This document shows, one piece after another, positions 44,527 to 54,289 of a stretch of DNA of 64,000 nt. Source of the DNA: Symbiodinium natans (Eukaryota; Sar; Dinophyceae; Suessiales; Symbiodiniaceae). Under the pieces are notes generated by a model that made no database searches, had not been told where the DNA came from, and saw only the letters and a program-made list of their open reading frames with translations. Both the position numbers and the translations under genes were made by a program. The DNA is taken from contig CAJNDS010002754.1 of the NCBI GenBank assembly GCA_905221605.1, positions 62,001 to 126,000 of the forward strand, written 5' to 3'. Numbering within the stretch: position 1 is the first letter of the stretch; each line of letters begins with the position of its first letter.

Positions 44527-46991
44527 AGGACTTGCAGGCCTCGAGAAGAAGCAGAGCAAAGCGGGACTTTTTCTTTCCCAGCAGATGTTTGCAAGATTAT
44601 GCGTTGCAGCAATATTTTCAAGTACGCTCAGCTATTTGCCCAGCTGCGGGATCTTGCGACCTGCCCTGAACAAAGGCACCTTGAACCAGAGCCCTCCGGA
44701 AAACTGGTTGCAGCCGCCGAGGATTCGGGCCATGGCGAAGTAAAGTTGCGAGCTGATGAAAGCACAGCACGCTGCGGTGGGAGGGAGCTTGATCTACTAT
44801 GATCTACTTCGGGTTTCGGATTCACAGTTTCAAGTGCGCTCGGTGGCTCAAGGCTTAATCTCTTGAGGGCATGGGTATGATGCAGCTTTTGCACAGTTCC
44901 CTTCAATAAAACAAAGATTCTGCACACGCTCTTAGCGTCACGGGGGGTGGGGTCTGTGCAGAAATCTCAGCTGTCTAGCTTACCCCAAGTGACACTCTGC
45001 TTCCTCGGTTTTAATTTGCTTCATGATCTTTATTTCGCGTCCTTTGCAGCCAGTCGGGGGGTGCCCCCTTAGGGCACCAACTCCGCCGACAGCACAGGTC
45101 GCAGGGCTGATTCACAAAGAGACGAGGAAGATGTACTAAGCTGTAGCTTACTTGTAGCATTTGGACCCTGCTCAGTGCATTTCAGCTTCTTCAGCTGACT
45201 AATTACAATCATTGAGGAGTGAGGGTTAAGGCTGTTTGTCACATCTTTGGAATCAGCTTTCCTTCGTAGTTCGACCTTCTCAGTGATGGAGCTTGCTGCC
45301 TGCAGACTCCGATAGGACATCGACATGCTTTCGATAACGTGTGAGGGCTTTTCAGACAGTGTATTCGCTTTTCTCACGATGGTCGGGTCGGCCTAGTGCC
45401 AAAGTTCGGACTGGGACCTTCGGCGATTGATGGGCGCCCACATGGAGCGGCTGTGAGCATGCACTGTGCCGCACTCGTTCGGCAGACGCCGCAACGACGT
45501 CAGTGCAAGTGCGGTGCAGTTCTGATTCTTCCCTACAGAATTGACGAGTTCGCTGTAGAAGGTTGTTCTCGTTTTTTCCGCTCCAACAGGCCCTCCGGTG
45601 CGTCAGGAATGCCGCAGGTTGCCAGCCGGTTGCTTGAGCCAAGCTCTCCTGACCTCTCAGAACAAAGACTAAGACCTTGGGTGTTGCAGTAACTGTTGCG
45701 CTTCAACTTCTTAACTCCCCAAACCTGAAAGTGTAAGAACCTTACATGACCTTGGGGTCTAGGGTCGCTCTTTTTAGAGTCCTAGTGAAACTCTACATCC
45801 AAAAGCTTCAAATCCAGAAGCCTGGGCTGAGCGGTCAGCATTCTGGGGTCCGGTAGTCAGAGATTCCGGGCCCTACGGTGAAACTGCGGGCCGAGCTGAG
45901 GTTCAGGAAGGTTGAGGCTTGAAATGAGGGCTGAGGGCATCTACGAAGAGGTGGGACTTGAGGGATGTGTGAGGGCCTCCTGGATTTTCAGAACCGGCAG
46001 CGGCCTACATCAAGACGGGGAGTGCGGTGTGCGAGACGAAGAGGTGCGCAAGAGGCTTCCAGGGATCCTTGCATCCCAGAGTCCCGACTATTTCCGCCGC
46101 CCTCTCTGCGGATGCTTTTTGTGGGATGGCTGGAGGGATTGGTAGTTTAGGTGGGAGCCACGTTTAGGGTTGAGGGGTGTGACGGATGATCGTGAGCTGA
46201 TATCTGTTTATTTGGACGTGATTTTTTTGACCTCATGGGCAGGCAAACTGCCTGGTCGTTCAGGGCGTGCGAGCCTTGGGCTGGTGCAAACATGAACGCA
46301 AACATGCAAGTACCATCAACGCAGCCTTCGTTCGGATGTCCTTGGACCTGGCTGAGGTGGGCGGGCACATTGACATTCACGACGTGAATCCGGCGTGGCT
46401 TAGCACGCTAAGATTCTACGACTTGACTCATTCTTGGTCGCCCGCCCGCCCCCTCGACCCTCCCCCCTCCTTCAGTTAGCAGAACCCTTGCCCATTTTGG
46501 GTAATAATACCACCAGTCAACCCATTAGACGATTATTCCTATACTCCCCCCTACACCTCACCAACTATATCACTACTACTACCCCATTACCAATAATGCC
46601 AATACCAGTATAGGAATAACCGATTACCTCATCCATATAAGAGGATTATTCCTATACTCCCTACTACAATCACCCAAATATCACTACTACTTCCCCATTA
46701 CCAAGACCAGTATAGGAATAACCAATTACCCCATCCATATTCCCTAAGGTGGTATTATCATCCCGAAATGGGCAAAGGTTCTCTCATAGATTTTACTAGG
46801 CTTGGGGTTGAAGCCTTGGAGGACAATAGGCATTGTTCCCGACATGATGCACCGAAGTCTGACCAAGAGCAGATGACCACATGTTTCTGCAGACGCAGGC
46901 ATGCACTTCATAGAAGCACCGGCAACACACATTGGTCTAATACTTTGAGGCAGGTAGGTGTGTAATTGAAGCGTTTCGCATCCACGCCGTC
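44527..46991. other. Region between host genes
   Basis: Should contain the 3' UTR of the FrnE-like gene. No clear exon. A short frame at 46267-46412 (INAAFVRMSLDLAEVGGHID) is coding-like but unassigned. The MITE-like element is at 46481-46782. Confidence 0.4.
46481..46782. mobile_element. MITE-like element, 302 bp
   Basis: Terminal inverted repeats of about 34 bp: the left end starts AGAACCCTTGCCCATTTTGG and the right end, reverse-complemented, starts AGAACCTTTGCCCATTTCGG; both continue to AATACCACC. Inside, a unit of 113 bp is imperfectly duplicated, each copy bounded by GATTATTCCTATACTCC and its inverse AGTATAGGAATAACC. No coding capacity and no obvious target-site duplication. Confidence 0.75.
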
Positions 46992-48387
46992 ATGGCAAAC
47001 CCAACTGGTGATGATGGTTCTCCAAGTTGGACATCAAGGTGGAACAAGGCAGAGAAAGATTATGACGAAGCCGCGCAGGCGCTGGACAACGCCTTCCAAA
47101 TGGAGAGTGTCAACGAACCATATGTTCAGCATCTCCAGAAGAAAATGCAGAATGCGCAGAAGGTGAAGGAGTTGCTGCTGCAATCGAAGTCCCAGTCATC
47201 AGAGGCACAGAACTTGCCAAACATAAGCCTCAAGTATTTCTGGGTTTCCTTTTGCCCGCTTATCCCCACTACTTATTCCCCAAGTAGTCCACGCTAGGAG
47301 GTTTGGTCCTTGCTAGGTTCTTTGCTTGGTTAGTTTGGTGGTTCGGGTGCTTAGGGATTTGGGGTGCATTCGTGAAAAATTGTTGCAGTCTTGCTTCCTG
47401 CGTGCAAGTGACCTGCAAAGTCAGGACAGTATGATACAGAAGATCGAGAGCCTGCGACTGGACTTGGGCGAGGTCAAGCAGGAAGTTTTGCAGGAAGTGG
47501 GCGAGGTCAAGCAGGAAGTTGGCGAGGTCAAGCGGGTCCAGGAGGTCCAAGGAAGAACTTTGCCCATGATAGCAAAGCAACTATATGGCTTCCGTGCTGC
47601 CACCCACTCCACCTTCGACCCCGAGTTTGAAAGCAAGTGCCAAACATATTATGGGACAACTTCATGCATGGTTTTGGGTCAAATTTTTCCAGAGTGTCTT
47701 CAAGACTGGGGTAAGGATTATTACTTTGGTTCCGATTATTTCCTGCCCGTGGGTGAGCACATCTACAAGAAGAGCATGGAGAAGGAAGGAAAAGACTTGG
47801 GCATCGTGACCCGACATCCTCGGAATGGACTGCTTCTGGTAAAAGCATTGGAGTCACAGTTCCAGGATGGTCACATGGTGCTGATTCCAGTGGAGGCAGC
47901 AGGCGAGCAGTTGTGCAGTGACGCCGGCACTCTTTCTGATGTATCAGAACCCGAGACGACAGTCACGCTACAAATCCACGTTGCCGCATTTCTGCATGAT
48001 GAACCTGTCATGTGGTCGGACAAGAAGCAGAAATTGATCGGGCCGGTTCCTTTTGAAAGACCCGTCACAGAGGAGCCGAAGGGGACGGGCAACAACAAAA
48101 AGAGCAAGAGCAAGAAGAAAGCCTTGCGGACGCAGCCCATTACGTTTGGTGAGTTGCATCAGCGAAGCATCGTCCTTCGAAAGCCTTTCATGGCAAGCCT
48201 TTACATGCAATTAGAGTTTGCTCACGAGACTCATAGTGAACTCCCTGATCCGAAAGATGCCAATGTTCGTGACAATTTCTTTGGCATATGCCAAGATCGC
48301 ATGCACACCCTCATGCAGGGCTTGTGTCGTGAAGTGGAGCCGAAGCGAGTTCTTCCAGAGGAGGCTGCCTTCGCAGGCGACACGTAG
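46992..48387 (+). CDS. Coiled-coil protein with degenerate HNH-like region (two exons)
   Basis: Model join(46992-47233, 47409-48387), 406 aa, in phase across a 175-bp intron (donor GTATTT, acceptor GCAAG). N-terminal helical region (residues 10-75), then a heptad-like coiled coil with three related units (DLGEVKQEV, EVGEVKQEV, EVGEVKRVQ). The middle part (TTSCMVLGQIFPE ... RHPRNGLLLVKALESQFQDGH) resembles HNH_2-type nucleases in its RNGLLL...F..G signature, though the canonical catalytic His residues are not evident. A Lys-rich patch (KKSKSKKKA) follows. Function unknown; nuclease activity is doubtful. It is the last host gene before the viral block. Confidence 0.65.
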
Positions 48388-48810
48388 ACATGTTCAGACT
48401 GGGCGCTGTGATTCTCAATTGGTCCATGTGTGTCCGCGTGTGTTAGAGTTTCACCTGCTGCCAAAGCAATCGGCATGCTCGCGGATGGTAAAACAGCGTC
48501 GCTAGTTGCAGTTTTGTATGCTCGAACCCTGCCCCCCTAGGAAAGCCATATACACACACAATCGCAGCGAAGCACAAATGGACGCACAAACAAGTTTGAC
48601 ACATATGGTGTAGGGATTTTTGGGGCTTTTATTGGTCTTAAATATTAAAGAATGTTGATACATATAGAGACACACAAACCACTGAGCAAAAACAAACAAA
48701 AAACAAGAAACCAACAAAACAAATAGAAAACAAAATAATAAAATCAAGTTACTAAAAAGAAGCGTTTCACGATCATGATATTATTAACATCAATAATAAT
48801 ATTATGATCA
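48388..48810. other. Junction between host DNA and the viral block
   Basis: Composition changes from mixed host-like DNA to AT-rich DNA between about 48540 and 48680, including a purine/A-rich run at 48676-48760. The left virus end should be here, but its terminal inverted repeat cannot be recognised because the right end lies beyond the window. Confidence 0.5.
48771..48809 (-). terminator. Hairpin just past the stop codon of the 199-aa gene
   Basis: Arms 48771-48785 and 48795-48809 pair at 14 of 15 positions around a 9-base loop. The hairpin begins 2 bases after the minus-strand stop codon, a position fitting a 3'-end signal. Confidence 0.55.
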
Positions 48811-49410
48811 TCACAGTTTTTGATCTGCTATATAATCCCATATTGTATGAAAGTCAAAATGTTTTCTCCGTAAGTTTATCTGATATTCCATGTATGCCAT
48901 AAGTATGGCTTTCAAAACATCTATAACATAACCTTCGTAGCATGTTCTGTATGTTACCGTTTCCTTCATTCTCTCTGTATACTGGAAACTAAAATATCCC
49001 ATTGTATTCAGAATAAAGTTTCTTTTATAACTGTCAAACATATGAACCGAACCTGTATCATTTATAAACTTCTTCATTAGTAATTTGGTTGCGTGATTAT
49101 ACAAAACCGAACGTTCTATTACTCTCTTAAAATACTCTTTCTTTTTCTTGTTCTCTAACTTTTGGTATGATTTATCAACAAAGTTAAAGATACAATGTAT
49201 CTGTTTTTCAGCCTTACATAATTTGTTATATTTATCTTGGTTATAAATCTTCTCATACTCTAGTATTTCTGAACAACAATGACAGGAAAGATAAGAGGTA
49301 ATATTATCAGTAATATTTTCATCAAATATGCACGTCAGCACCTCTCGCTTTCTGTTTCTGTGTTCTTTGCATACTCCACATTCAAAATCAAAACGAAATA
49401 TTTTCATCAT
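48811..49410 (-). CDS. Viral zinc-finger-like protein, unknown function
   Basis: 199 aa, starting at a double ATG. The N-terminus has Cys residues at about 11, 14, 27, 43, 45 and 46 (CGVCKEH ... CHCCSE), compatible with a zinc-binding fold. The rest is Lys/Tyr-rich and predicted helical, without recognised family. The promoter region carries the TTTAAAGAAATATT motif also found before the 103-aa gene and the third GIY-YIG gene. It is the outermost gene of the viral block seen on the left. Confidence 0.6.
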   Translation of the reverse strand: MMKIFRFDFECGVCKEHRNRKREVLTCIFDENITDNITSYLSCHCCSEILEYEKIYNQDKYNKLCKAEKQIHCIFNFVDKSYQKLENKKKKEYFKRVIERSVLYNHATKLLMKKFINDTGSVHMFDSYKRNFILNTMGYFSFQYTERMKETVTYRTCYEGYVIDVLKAILMAYMEYQINLRRKHFDFHTIWDYIADQKL

Positions 49411-49431
49411 TATATTCTAACATATATAGAC

Positions 49432-49445
49432 AATATTTCTTTAAA
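49432..49445 (-). promoter_or_regulatory. Shared upstream motif TTTAAAGAAATATT
   Basis: Lies 22 to 35 bases upstream of the ATG at 49410 and is followed by TATATAT. TTAAAGAAATATT followed by TATATA also precedes the gene at 51331. Confidence 0.4.
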
Positions 49446-49477
49446 TGCTTTTCTTAAGAAATTAATTCTAAAGAATA

Positions 49478-50023
49478 TTAAACTTCTAATAACTGCAAGT
49501 GTTTGGGTGACTTCGTATGAGAAGCCATATTTCTAACGGATATGTAACAACCACATTCGCATAGTCGTTTTTCCTTGAGATGTTCAGCTATAGTTTGTTT
49601 GTTCTCTTCTCTATACATTTTGTCCGCTTCATGTTTGTGATCTTTTGTTCTGTCCCTGTATTCTTTCCTCTGCGCTCGTATGGTTTCATAATTATCCCTA
49701 TAGTGTTCTTTCTTGCTTCTTCCCATGACTTTTCTGTTTACACATTCCTCATTCCGGATGTGATGCCCTTCCCGTGCTTCTAGTTCTGATTTACCACTGC
49801 ATGGATACAACTCCAATAACTCAATTTTGCAGTTTTCTATTCCGAATTCTTCAAACAGTTTAAATACTGTGTTGTTAAATGTTCGTTTTTGAAGATACTG
49901 CTTATACTTGTCCCTATGCTTGGTCATCCGCTTGGAAAGGTCTTCCACAGTGCTTCCAATATAGCATTTTGCGTAGTTGTCATCCCATATTTTGTAAATT
50001 TTCCCTTTTGTATAATCTGGCAT
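49478..50023 (-). CDS. GIY-YIG endonuclease with C-terminal zinc finger
   Basis: 181 aa. GIY-YIG nuclease domain at the N-terminus: KIYKIW (GIY strand, residues 8-13), CYIGST (YIG, 20-25), then SKRMTKHR with the catalytic Arg and an Arg/Glu segment EAREGHHIRN near residue 85. A Lys/Arg-rich helical linker leads to CECGCYISVRN...H....KH, a compact Cys/His finger probably for DNA binding. It is paralogous to the gene at 57828-58370 (same MPDY..GKIYK start, about half identical) but has a different tail. Such genes are frequent in PLVs and giant viruses, as homing-type or repair nucleases. The stop region overlaps the small inverted repeats at 49450-49479. Confidence 0.85.
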   Translation of the reverse strand: MPDYTKGKIYKIWDDNYAKCYIGSTVEDLSKRMTKHRDKYKQYLQKRTFNNTVFKLFEEFGIENCKIELLELYPCSGKSELEAREGHHIRNEECVNRKVMGRSKKEHYRDNYETIRAQRKEYRDRTKDHKHEADKMYREENKQTIAEHLKEKRLCECGCYISVRNMASHTKSPKHLQLLEV

Positions 50024-50067
50024 TGCTAAATATAGTAATATATACTCTTTTATCCTTAATTACCTTT

Positions 50068-50838
50068 TTATACCTTTAGCAACTCAAAACGTAAATATGG
50101 TCTTGTTTGCCCTTCTACATAATAATAACTTTGACTTAATTTCTTTTCAATTCTTTCTATTGTATACACACCTTTACTGAAATTTCCTACCCTTTCCTTC
50201 TCATTCGGTTTTCGCTTCCTAAATATCTTGACTTCGTCACCCTTGTTAATATCCGGATATATCCTATTACGTTTACCACTACTGGCAATATTCAACCTGA
50301 CGCTTAATTCGTTACTCGGTCTCCGCGCCTCTTTCGGCGTGAATTTTGTAGCGGAATGTATCATCTGGTTGTTATATGTCAGCAATATCTCGTGAATATA
50401 ATCAGCCCATTGAATATTACTTTTCCCTTTTTTCTCGTCAGCCTCAACTCGTTTATATAACATGTCCTTGAAAGTTCTGATCGCCCTCTCACTGAAATTT
50501 GCGTGAGCCCTTGTCCTATGGTGCTCTATCTTCTGTTCCTTTAAATATGTTTGAATAGCTTCTTTAGACAGAGCGCCTTCATCATCCGTATAGAGTATTT
50601 TAGGTTTTTTCCCCATCTTATGCAAACACTCAATCATACCACTCGCTAAATCCTCTTCTTTTTTGCCTTTTATTGCTACGACATGCATAAACTTATCAAA
50701 GACATCTATCATGATCATACCAACCTTAAACTTTTGATCTTCCAGATCATTTATAAAAAACAAGTCCATTTGATACTCGTATGCCGAATGTGGTGCTATA
50801 AAACTGTTCTGTCCCACAGGTTTTCTTTTTGCCTCCAC
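50068..50838 (-). CDS. Retroviral-type (rve) integrase, main part
   Basis: 256 aa open frame holding the catalytic core of an RNase H-fold integrase of the kind found in Polinton/Maverick elements, virophages and PLVs. DDE residues: Asp25 (YQMDLFF), Asp85 (LYTDDEGA) and Glu117 (HANFSERAIRTFK). A C-terminal beta-rich segment (NKGDEVKIF ... GVYTIERI) resembles the SH3-like DNA-binding end. The frame extends upstream of the nominal start (SITIDDVNEFFKKN), but the true N-terminus is in another frame at 50874-50972, so the gene is split by a net -1 shift. The protein would insert viral DNA into the host genome; in its present form it is probably not produced intact. Confidence 0.85.
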   Translation of the reverse strand: MEAKRKPVGQNSFIAPHSAYEYQMDLFFINDLEDQKFKVGMIMIDVFDKFMHVVAIKGKKEEDLASGMIECLHKMGKKPKILYTDDEGALSKEAIQTYLKEQKIEHHRTRAHANFSERAIRTFKDMLYKRVEADEKKGKSNIQWADYIHEILLTYNNQMIHSATKFTPKEARRPSNELSVRLNIASSGKRNRIYPDINKGDEVKIFRKRKPNEKERVGNFSKGVYTIERIEKKLSQSYYYVEGQTRPYLRFELLKV

Positions 50839-50873
50839 GTTCTTCTTGAAAAACTCATTGACATCGTCAATAG

Positions 50874-50972
50874 TTATGCTTTTATCTCCCGTGCTTCCTT
50901 TAAGGTCCTCTGTCTGCTCCCATATCCCGCGCGATCGTAATACACATCATTAATTATTTCTTGTTTACTCAT
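50874..50972 (-). pseudogene. N-terminal fragment of the integrase, shifted frame
   Basis: 32 codons, MSKQEIINDVYYDRAGYGS and on to LKEAREIKA, then TAA. This is the usual N-terminal zinc-/helical start of PLV integrases. The downstream continuation (DKSITIDDVNEFF) is in the main integrase frame, overlapping near 50885, so one base (or four) appears to be lost. Confidence 0.7.
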
Positions 50973-50992
50973 ATAACTACAATACAAAATAT

Positions 50993-51022
50993 TGATTTAA
51001 TCTTATTTCTAAAATTAAATCA
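50993..51022 (-). terminator. Hairpin at the stop codon of the 103-aa gene
   Basis: Perfect 9-bp arms TGATTTAAT (50993-51001) and ATTAAATCA (51014-51022) around a 12-base loop. The right arm includes the minus-strand stop codon. Confidence 0.5.
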
Positions 51023-51331
51023 GCATTCTTCTGCTTTCATGAGCATCACAACTTTAACATTATTCATGTCATACTTCGGTCCTTTCTTATTCTGACTGCT
51101 GTTGAATTCTGCCAGTTGCTCTTCGGTTAAATCTTCTATTGTGGTATTGATATTGTTGTCTTTTAGATATTGCTTTAACTTCTTCTTTTGAATGCACTTC
51201 AAGGCAGAATCGCGTTTTTTCTGCATATATCCTTCCTCTTGTCTTCGCTTGTAGTAATACAGTCGGTTGTAAATTGCCAACTGTTCTCTTATCTCTTCCA
51301 TTGTCATATCCTCTGGGGTTTTCATAGACAT
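51020..51331 (-). CDS. Small coiled-coil viral protein
   Basis: 103 aa, Lys/Glu-rich and almost entirely helical in character (MEEIREQLAIYNRLYYYKRR), with no recognised family. It is divergently arranged with the replication gene, 137 bp away; the shared intergenic region carries TTAAAGAAATATT (51352-51364) on this gene's strand. It ends in a hairpin at the stop codon. Position beside integrase and replication gene suggests a DNA-related or early role, but that is inference. Confidence 0.6.
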   Translation of the reverse strand: MSMKTPEDMTMEEIREQLAIYNRLYYYKRRQEEGYMQKKRDSALKCIQKKKLKQYLKDNNINTTIEDLTEEQLAEFNSSQNKKGPKYDMNNVKVVMLMKAEEC

Positions 51332-51351
51332 ATTAGTATACTATATATTAT

Positions 51352-51364
51352 AATATTTCTTTAA
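51352..51364 (-). promoter_or_regulatory. Shared upstream motif TTAAAGAAATATT
   Basis: Lies 21 to 33 bases upstream of the ATG at 51331, followed by TATAATATATAG. Compare the same 13 bases at 49432-49444. Confidence 0.4.
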
Positions 51365-51468
51365 GTGAATTTTCTGAACAGAATTTTCCAAAAAATATTT
51401 AGTTTAAAAAACTTATCTTCAGAAAAACATTTAAATATAAAATTATTTTATAGTCTAATTATATTGAC

Positions 51469-52062
51469 ATGAGTAAGACCATCAAACGCGGTGTAAAAGC
51501 ATTAGAGACAGTGTATGATTTTTATCAAGGCAGACTTAACAAAGCAACCAAAACTAAAATCAAAAATGTCATCGGCTTATACGATGACAGAAAAATAGCG
51601 CAGTTCACAACAGCAGACAAACTAGTAAGGAACTTCATCAATGCCAAGACAGACCAACAAATGCAAAAGGCAAGTGACCAATACAACAAGGTATACGAAA
51701 AACACAAGGAAAAGAAACCACTAGGAGAACGAATGCGAACAGCAAAGCGTGACAAGAAACTCACAGAAATCCGCAGACGACTAACACAGAAGACCGCAGT
51801 TCAGCGAATACAGAAGAGGGTGAGAGCGGAACAATCCAAAACAACACATGCATATTCCGTAGACCTTATGTTCTTCAAATTTAAACTCCCCAAGGATACC
51901 ATCAAAGCATCCTTCAAAGACAGCAAGGGTAGACCCCTAATCCCGATCTGGTATGAGACTAAGAGAGCAACTATACAAACAACAGACTATATAGAGACTT
52001 ATCGGGCAGACGTGTGTTTCAATACGAGACCAAAGACAGGTATGTTTTCAAGAAACTGTTGA
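51469..52062 (+). CDS. Replication protein, N-terminal part (frameshifted)
   Basis: 197 aa, Lys/Arg-rich helical N-terminal region (MSKTIKRGVKALETVYDFYQ) of the large PLV replication protein. It ends in an unrelated-looking tail (NTRPKTGMFSRNC) because the frame shifts near 52010-52020; the downstream ORF (52014-54218) continues the protein (QYETKDRYVFKKLL) after a net loss of one base. No nuclease or polymerase motif lies in this part. The ATG at 51469 is the first after the divergent promoter. Confidence 0.7.
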   Translation: MSKTIKRGVKALETVYDFYQGRLNKATKTKIKNVIGLYDDRKIAQFTTADKLVRNFINAKTDQQMQKASDQYNKVYEKHKEKKPLGERMRTAKRDKKLTEIRRRLTQKTAVQRIQKRVRAEQSKTTHAYSVDLMFFKFKLPKDTIKASFKDSKGRPLIPIWYETKRATIQTTDYIETYRADVCFNTRPKTGMFSRNC

Positions 52063-54218
52063 AGACAATAATGTCTGACCCAGATATGGAGGAAACCCTT
52101 CGCTTCGTCCATTCCTACATAGTGTGCATCAAAGTTAAGGATGTAGACAAAGTAGATGGTGACACTGATTTTATACCAGTGGACGAGAATTTAACTGACA
52201 CCTCCCATGTGAGCATGTTCCACAGATACATACAAACTCCATTAAACCCAGAATACGAAACACTAAAGGAAGCAATCAAAGTAAACCATTATCAAGAAAA
52301 CCAGTGTTGGTTGAACACCATAACCGATTACTATAAGGACACACTTATGGGAGAAAAGCGCAGAGAAAAGAACAGACTAACCAGACAGAGCATGTTGACC
52401 CTGATAGGTAAGTCAGAAGAGGATTTTAAAACATCAGGTGCATCAATAAAGGAAATGGTTAAAGTGTTTGAGCACTACAGGGTCCAAGTCAGAATATACA
52501 ATGCTGTTGAGAGACTGATTTTTCAGTATGACCCGCCCAAACGAGATCATCATATACCAACATTATATGCCATTGTGAAGAACAACCACATATACACAGT
52601 AACCGATAATTTGAATGTGTTAAGGCAGATGTTACCAAGAAACTCTGGGTATGAGATTTCAGTGAAGGCTTCACCAGATTATCACCTGAATGAGAAGGAC
52701 GAACCCGTTCAATGTAAAATGATACAGTCCCTTAACGACATAAAGAAATATAACGAACATGCTGAGTATACATTGATATATGATGGTCATGACCTTTCCG
52801 AGCTCTTTTATGAAAGCAAAAAGGCAGGATACGAACCGCAAGTTAAATTCAGTGCAGGTATAGTATCGGAACTTAATTTTAAATTCAGGATACAAAAGAA
52901 TGTCATCAAATACAAAGTTAAGACCCAGAACCTAGTAAACAACTCCATTGACGGAACTATATCAGTGAGAACTGAGCAGATCTACAACAACATGTCTAAA
53001 GCAATGTATGTATTTAATAAGTCTTTGTTTAATCCACTACATAAGTCATACTACAATGAGATTGACATGGAATTGTTTAAGGAATGTAGAACGATAAACC
53101 CAGTTGGTGAGATAAACAGACACTACTTCCAATACAACCCACACACAAACAAAGATGACAAGATGTTTTACATGCCAGAACACACGGTAGAAATTGATAT
53201 TAGAAAGGCATTCACACATGCTTTTAACAAAATTAAAGAAATCCCTGTCTTCACTCAGTTTGATGTGTGGAAGCATTATGACTACATGAAGGACGATCAC
53301 AGGAAACTACACGAACTCACGTTATACCTAGTAAAAGCAAACAAACAGACCATGTTCTTCAACAAGACTTACAATCTAGTATATGGCAGGTTTCTAGCAG
53401 GGTATGCCAACCAATGTGAGATCATCTACTACAAACAACCCTCTAGAGTATACAATGTGGATTATAGAAAGATTACAAAGGAATTATGGCAAACGGACAT
53501 TTCTGACAAATACCCAGAGGACACAAAAATCAAGAAATTAATCGCTAATGTGAACTTTGGCTTACTGGAGAAGAGCACCAACACTGTATCTAAAAGCTAT
53601 GCCTTTGACAGTCTACGGGAGGCGTTGTATTATCAACAGCAAGTAGGTGGAAAAATCAACAAGGTATCATCGTTTTATGATGAGGAGGTAGAGAATGGTA
53701 ACGATGATGTGGGTGAGTATATAGAGAAGGAGAGTGACAAAAAGTATTATTGCCTGACCGTCTCTGACAGAGCCACTCTACGAAATGGATACATTTACAT
53801 AAAGGAACTTCTTTTACAACACCATAACCACAAAATGCATGAAGATTATAGCGCACTGATCGCTAACCACATAGATGTATGGAGTGTTAAAACCGATGCA
53901 TTTACGATCAGGAAGGACCACCTCAGTCTAGCAAAGAAGGTTCTACAATTCAATGATCATATCGGCGGGTGGAGACATGAAAAGGGTAAACATATAGTAG
54001 AACCGAGAGACGAGCACAAGGCAAAAGTGAACACTTTAATGCCCATACCCGTGTTCAAAAACGATACCTTGTCCATAGAAGATGAGTGGGATACCAAGCA
54101 GATTGCAGAAGACATTGTTAAACACAATCCTCTAATGATACGATCTAAATATGCGGGAGGAGGTAAGTCACATATTGCCAAATTTTTCGCAAACTTGGTT
54201 ACAAGACCCTGTTCGTAG
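52014..54218 (+). CDS. Replication protein, middle part: family B DNA polymerase-like
   Basis: 734 aa, no ATG at its beginning because it continues the upstream frame. Residues about 95-200 (NQCWLNTITDYY ... NNHIYTVTD) form a conserved-looking Cys/His module that could be a papain-like fold, by inference. Polymerase motifs: A, VEIDIRKAFTHAF (about 392); B, KKLIANVNFGLLEK (about 507); C, VKTDAFTI (about 625), where one carboxylate of the usual DTD is replaced. The C-terminus starts the helicase with Walker A KYAGGGKSH (about 711). It then leaves frame near 54191, where one A seems to be missing from GCAAACTTGG. The polymerase would copy the viral genome. PolB-like is the best reading; exact subfamily is uncertain. 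Confidence 0.75.
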   Translation: MFQYETKDRYVFKKLLKTIMSDPDMEETLRFVHSYIVCIKVKDVDKVDGDTDFIPVDENLTDTSHVSMFHRYIQTPLNPEYETLKEAIKVNHYQENQCWLNTITDYYKDTLMGEKRREKNRLTRQSMLTLIGKSEEDFKTSGASIKEMVKVFEHYRVQVRIYNAVERLIFQYDPPKRDHHIPTLYAIVKNNHIYTVTDNLNVLRQMLPRNSGYEISVKASPDYHLNEKDEPVQCKMIQSLNDIKKYNEHAEYTLIYDGHDLSELFYESKKAGYEPQVKFSAGIVSELNFKFRIQKNVIKYKVKTQNLVNNSIDGTISVRTEQIYNNMSKAMYVFNKSLFNPLHKSYYNEIDMELFKECRTINPVGEINRHYFQYNPHTNKDDKMFYMPEHTVEIDIRKAFTHAFNKIKEIPVFTQFDVWKHYDYMKDDHRKLHELTLYLVKANKQTMFFNKTYNLVYGRFLAGYANQCEIIYYKQPSRVYNVDYRKITKELWQTDISDKYPEDTKIKKLIANVNFGLLEKSTNTVSKSYAFDSLREALYYQQQVGGKINKVSSFYDEEVENGNDDVGEYIEKESDKKYYCLTVSDRATLRNGYIYIKELLLQHHNHKMHEDYSALIANHIDVWSVKTDAFTIRKDHLSLAKKVLQFNDHIGGWRHEKGKHIVEPRDEHKAKVNTLMPIPVFKNDTLSIEDEWDTKQIAEDIVKHNPLMIRSKYAGGGKSHIAKFFANLVTRPCS

Positions 54219-54289
54219 TTCCACAGAACAACCTATCACAAAACATACCAGATGATGCTGTAACGACAAACAAGTTTTTCTCTATACCT

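Noticed and set aside
44750..44810. SECIS candidate after the FrnE-like gene (ATGA at 44755 with GA near 44793)
   Set aside because: No apical AA and only a 4-5 bp stem; other ATGA/GTGA sites (44875, 45276) also lack the quartet or the AA loop.
46267..46479. 70-codon ORF with INAAFVRMSLDLAEVGG
   Set aside because: Somewhat coding-like, but no homology, no splice partner and no clear start.
48501..48545. Possible tRNA at the virus border (GGTTCGAGCA on the minus strand)
   Set aside because: A T-loop-like string is present, but no T-stem partner, acceptor stem or anticodon arm can be folded.
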